Assembly: GCA_003165315.1 (NCBI GenBank)
Contig: PLSX01000051.1
Span: 1-63,479, forward strand
Length of the DNA: 63,479 bases
Direction: 5' to 3'
DNA from: Acidobacteriota bacterium
GTDB taxonomy: Bacteria > Acidobacteriota > Terriglobia > UBA7540
This document shows positions 62,548 to 63,479 of the stretch, piece after piece. Every line of letters begins with the position of its first letter. The first letter of the stretch is position 1. The notes beneath the pieces are model-generated. The model made no database searches. It was not told the origin of the DNA and saw nothing but the letters and a program-made list of their open reading frames with translations. The translations under genes and the position numbers were made by a program.

Positions 62548-63050
62548 TGACGACCTCGTTTTTGAATTTAGTTAGATTTGCCCTTCCGGTCCCGTGGTAA
62601 ACGGATTATACACCTACAGATTTATCTATTGAAGCAATTTCAGCATTACACATCGAGATTGAACGCTCTTGGTTTTCTTGACGAGTGGCGGAAATGCCGG
62701 GCTGGGGCTCCCAGGAGATTGAATCACCTTGAAGTGACGAGGATGTCCCCGAAAAGGGGTGTCACAAAAGCTTATTCCAGGAATTGGTTTGTTTTGACCC
62801 GGGGGTCTTAGCGTGATTGAGACACGTTCATGCCATGCGGGCGCTTAGGCGGACTTGAGCGTTTAGATGAGACTTCACTTGCAAAAATTTCTATTCGTAC
62901 AGATGCCTTTCGTGTAAATACTTTCAGTGTGACCTTGACCCCCAACCTACTTGTATTCAATTCCGGAAGGTATATATTTTGGGCATGATGAGGAGTCTGT
63001 GCTCGATCTTCATTATCTGCTGCGCCAGCGGCTAGACTGAGAGGGTGCCC
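62548..63050. other. Intergenic region between divergent secreted and PilZ genes
   Basis: About 500 bases, AT-richer in its right half. A CCCC-GAAA-AGGGG mini-hairpin lies near 62748. No gene is visible, and no promoter passes both hexamer and spacing criteria. Confidence 0.45.
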
Positions 63051-63347
63051 ATGCAAGCTGCTTCCTACACCACAGAACGCCGTTCCCAAAGGGTGTCAGC
63101 GACGATTCCGATTAATCTCGTGATGCACCAGGATGAAATCAAGATTGAGCACGATGCGTGGATGGTTGACATCTCATCCAAAGGTGCGCGGGTTCGGGCC
63201 GGTCTTGTGCTGTTGGCCGGGCAGACCATTGGAATTATGCCCGCAGGAGATCCTGGGCAGGAGATCCCCTATCGTGTCGTGTGGGTTGAACGCGCTTCCT
63301 CCGGCTCCCTCGCCGGGCTCGCGTTGTTGGAGACCCCACAAGCTTAG
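63051..63347 (+). CDS. Single-domain PilZ protein
   Basis: The 98-residue PilZ domain has the c-di-GMP-binding signature: 'RRSQR' (RxxxR, about residues 10-14) and 'DISSKGAR' (D/NxSxxG, about 40-47). Single-domain PilZ proteins act as c-di-GMP-responsive adaptors in motility or polysaccharide export. The ATG follows GAGGG by 5 bases; a GTG two codons upstream overlaps the ribosome site and is less likely. Confidence 0.88.
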   Translation: MQAASYTTERRSQRVSATIPINLVMHQDEIKIEHDAWMVDISSKGARVRAGLVLLAGQTIGIMPAGDPGQEIPYRVVWVERASSGSLAGLALLETPQA

Positions 63348-63455
63348 CCCTTACTTTCCCGGGAAACATGCCGACCGTGACAGTCTCGCCTGGCTCTTAA
63401 TCCGGATTGAGAGTCCTTGCCCAGAAAAATGCAATTTTGAGGAGAGAAGTGAAGT

Positions 63456-63479
63456 TGGTACGCCCGGGGTGATTCGAAC
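63456..63479 (-). tRNA. 3' end of a tRNA gene, cut by the window edge
   Basis: On the minus strand the last bases read GTTCGAAT-CACCC-CGGGCGT-A-CCA: the T-loop (TTCGAAT), the 3' strand of the T-stem, the 7-base 3' acceptor strand, the discriminator A and an encoded CCA. The anticodon lies outside the window, so the amino acid cannot be named. The 5' acceptor strand should read ACGCCCG. Confidence 0.78.

Overview
The window looks like a chromosomal segment of an Acidobacteriota (Terriglobia-like) bacterium. The reasons are GC-rich coding (by eye near 58-60%), two secreted VWFA-related proteins of the type common in that phylum, a large secreted S53 peptidase with Ig-like and ASH modules, a kinase with an HGDLKGSN loop, DUF6544 and ThuA-type secreted proteins, and intergenic DNA crowded with degenerate word-like repeats and palindromic elements. 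No phage, plasmid or intact IS element is visible, and there is no CRISPR array. Assignment to the phylum is inference from gene content, not from a marker gene search.

Layout. 1-4.5 kb: sugar isomerase remnant, double ThuA protein, small membrane protein, and a DUF4143 ATPase with its own palindromic operator. 4.5-6.4 kb: gene-free repeat field. 6.4-20.1 kb: information-processing block (RNase R, ThiI, two tail-to-tail VWA proteins, an isolated mini-transcript for an 11-residue Lys-rich peptide, RmuC, a UvrD-like helicase-nuclease, an NYN/OST-HTH protein). 20.6-29.8 kb: Gfo/Idh/MocA oxidoreductase, giant S53 peptidase, pilin with a probable sigma-54 promoter, Ser/Thr kinase, SDR, VOC protein. 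30-35 kb: HxlR-VOC pair, a second repeat field, and an arsenic operon arsR-arsM-aquaporin-arsC. 35.6-42.1 kb: MDR oxidoreductase, VapBC, rpmE, thyX, a GT-C-like membrane protein, DUF6544 and a START-like secreted protein. 42.3-45.7 kb: a sigma-54 activator (PAS-AAA-HTH) followed by a STAS/HdeD/DUF1269 operon with a clear -24/-12 promoter. 46.2-55.9 kb: B12/radical SAM protein, small secreted and zinc-ribbon proteins, a FliA-like sigma factor, aroDE, trpE. 56-63.5 kb: GH51 arabinofuranosidase, spermidine-synthase-like protein, L-fucose isomerase, a third repeat cluster, a secreted Gln-rich protein, a PilZ protein and the 3' end of a tRNA.

How the parts work together. The arsenic genes are coupled by 4-nt overlaps at two of three junctions and together would sense, reduce, methylate and leak out arsenic. 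AroDE and TrpE lie in order on the shikimate-to-tryptophan route. GH51 and FucI fit plant-polysaccharide use. RmuC, the helicase-nuclease and the NYN protein are co-oriented nucleic-acid genes. The two most distinctive regulatory observations are the free-standing promoter-operator-peptide-terminator unit at about 13.24-13.43 kb and the sigma-54 stress module at about 43-45.7 kb. A short core, CTTTGTTTTCAT or its complement, recurs in all three repeat fields and suggests one degenerate interspersed repeat family. All family calls rest on reading motifs by eye; no database search was possible.
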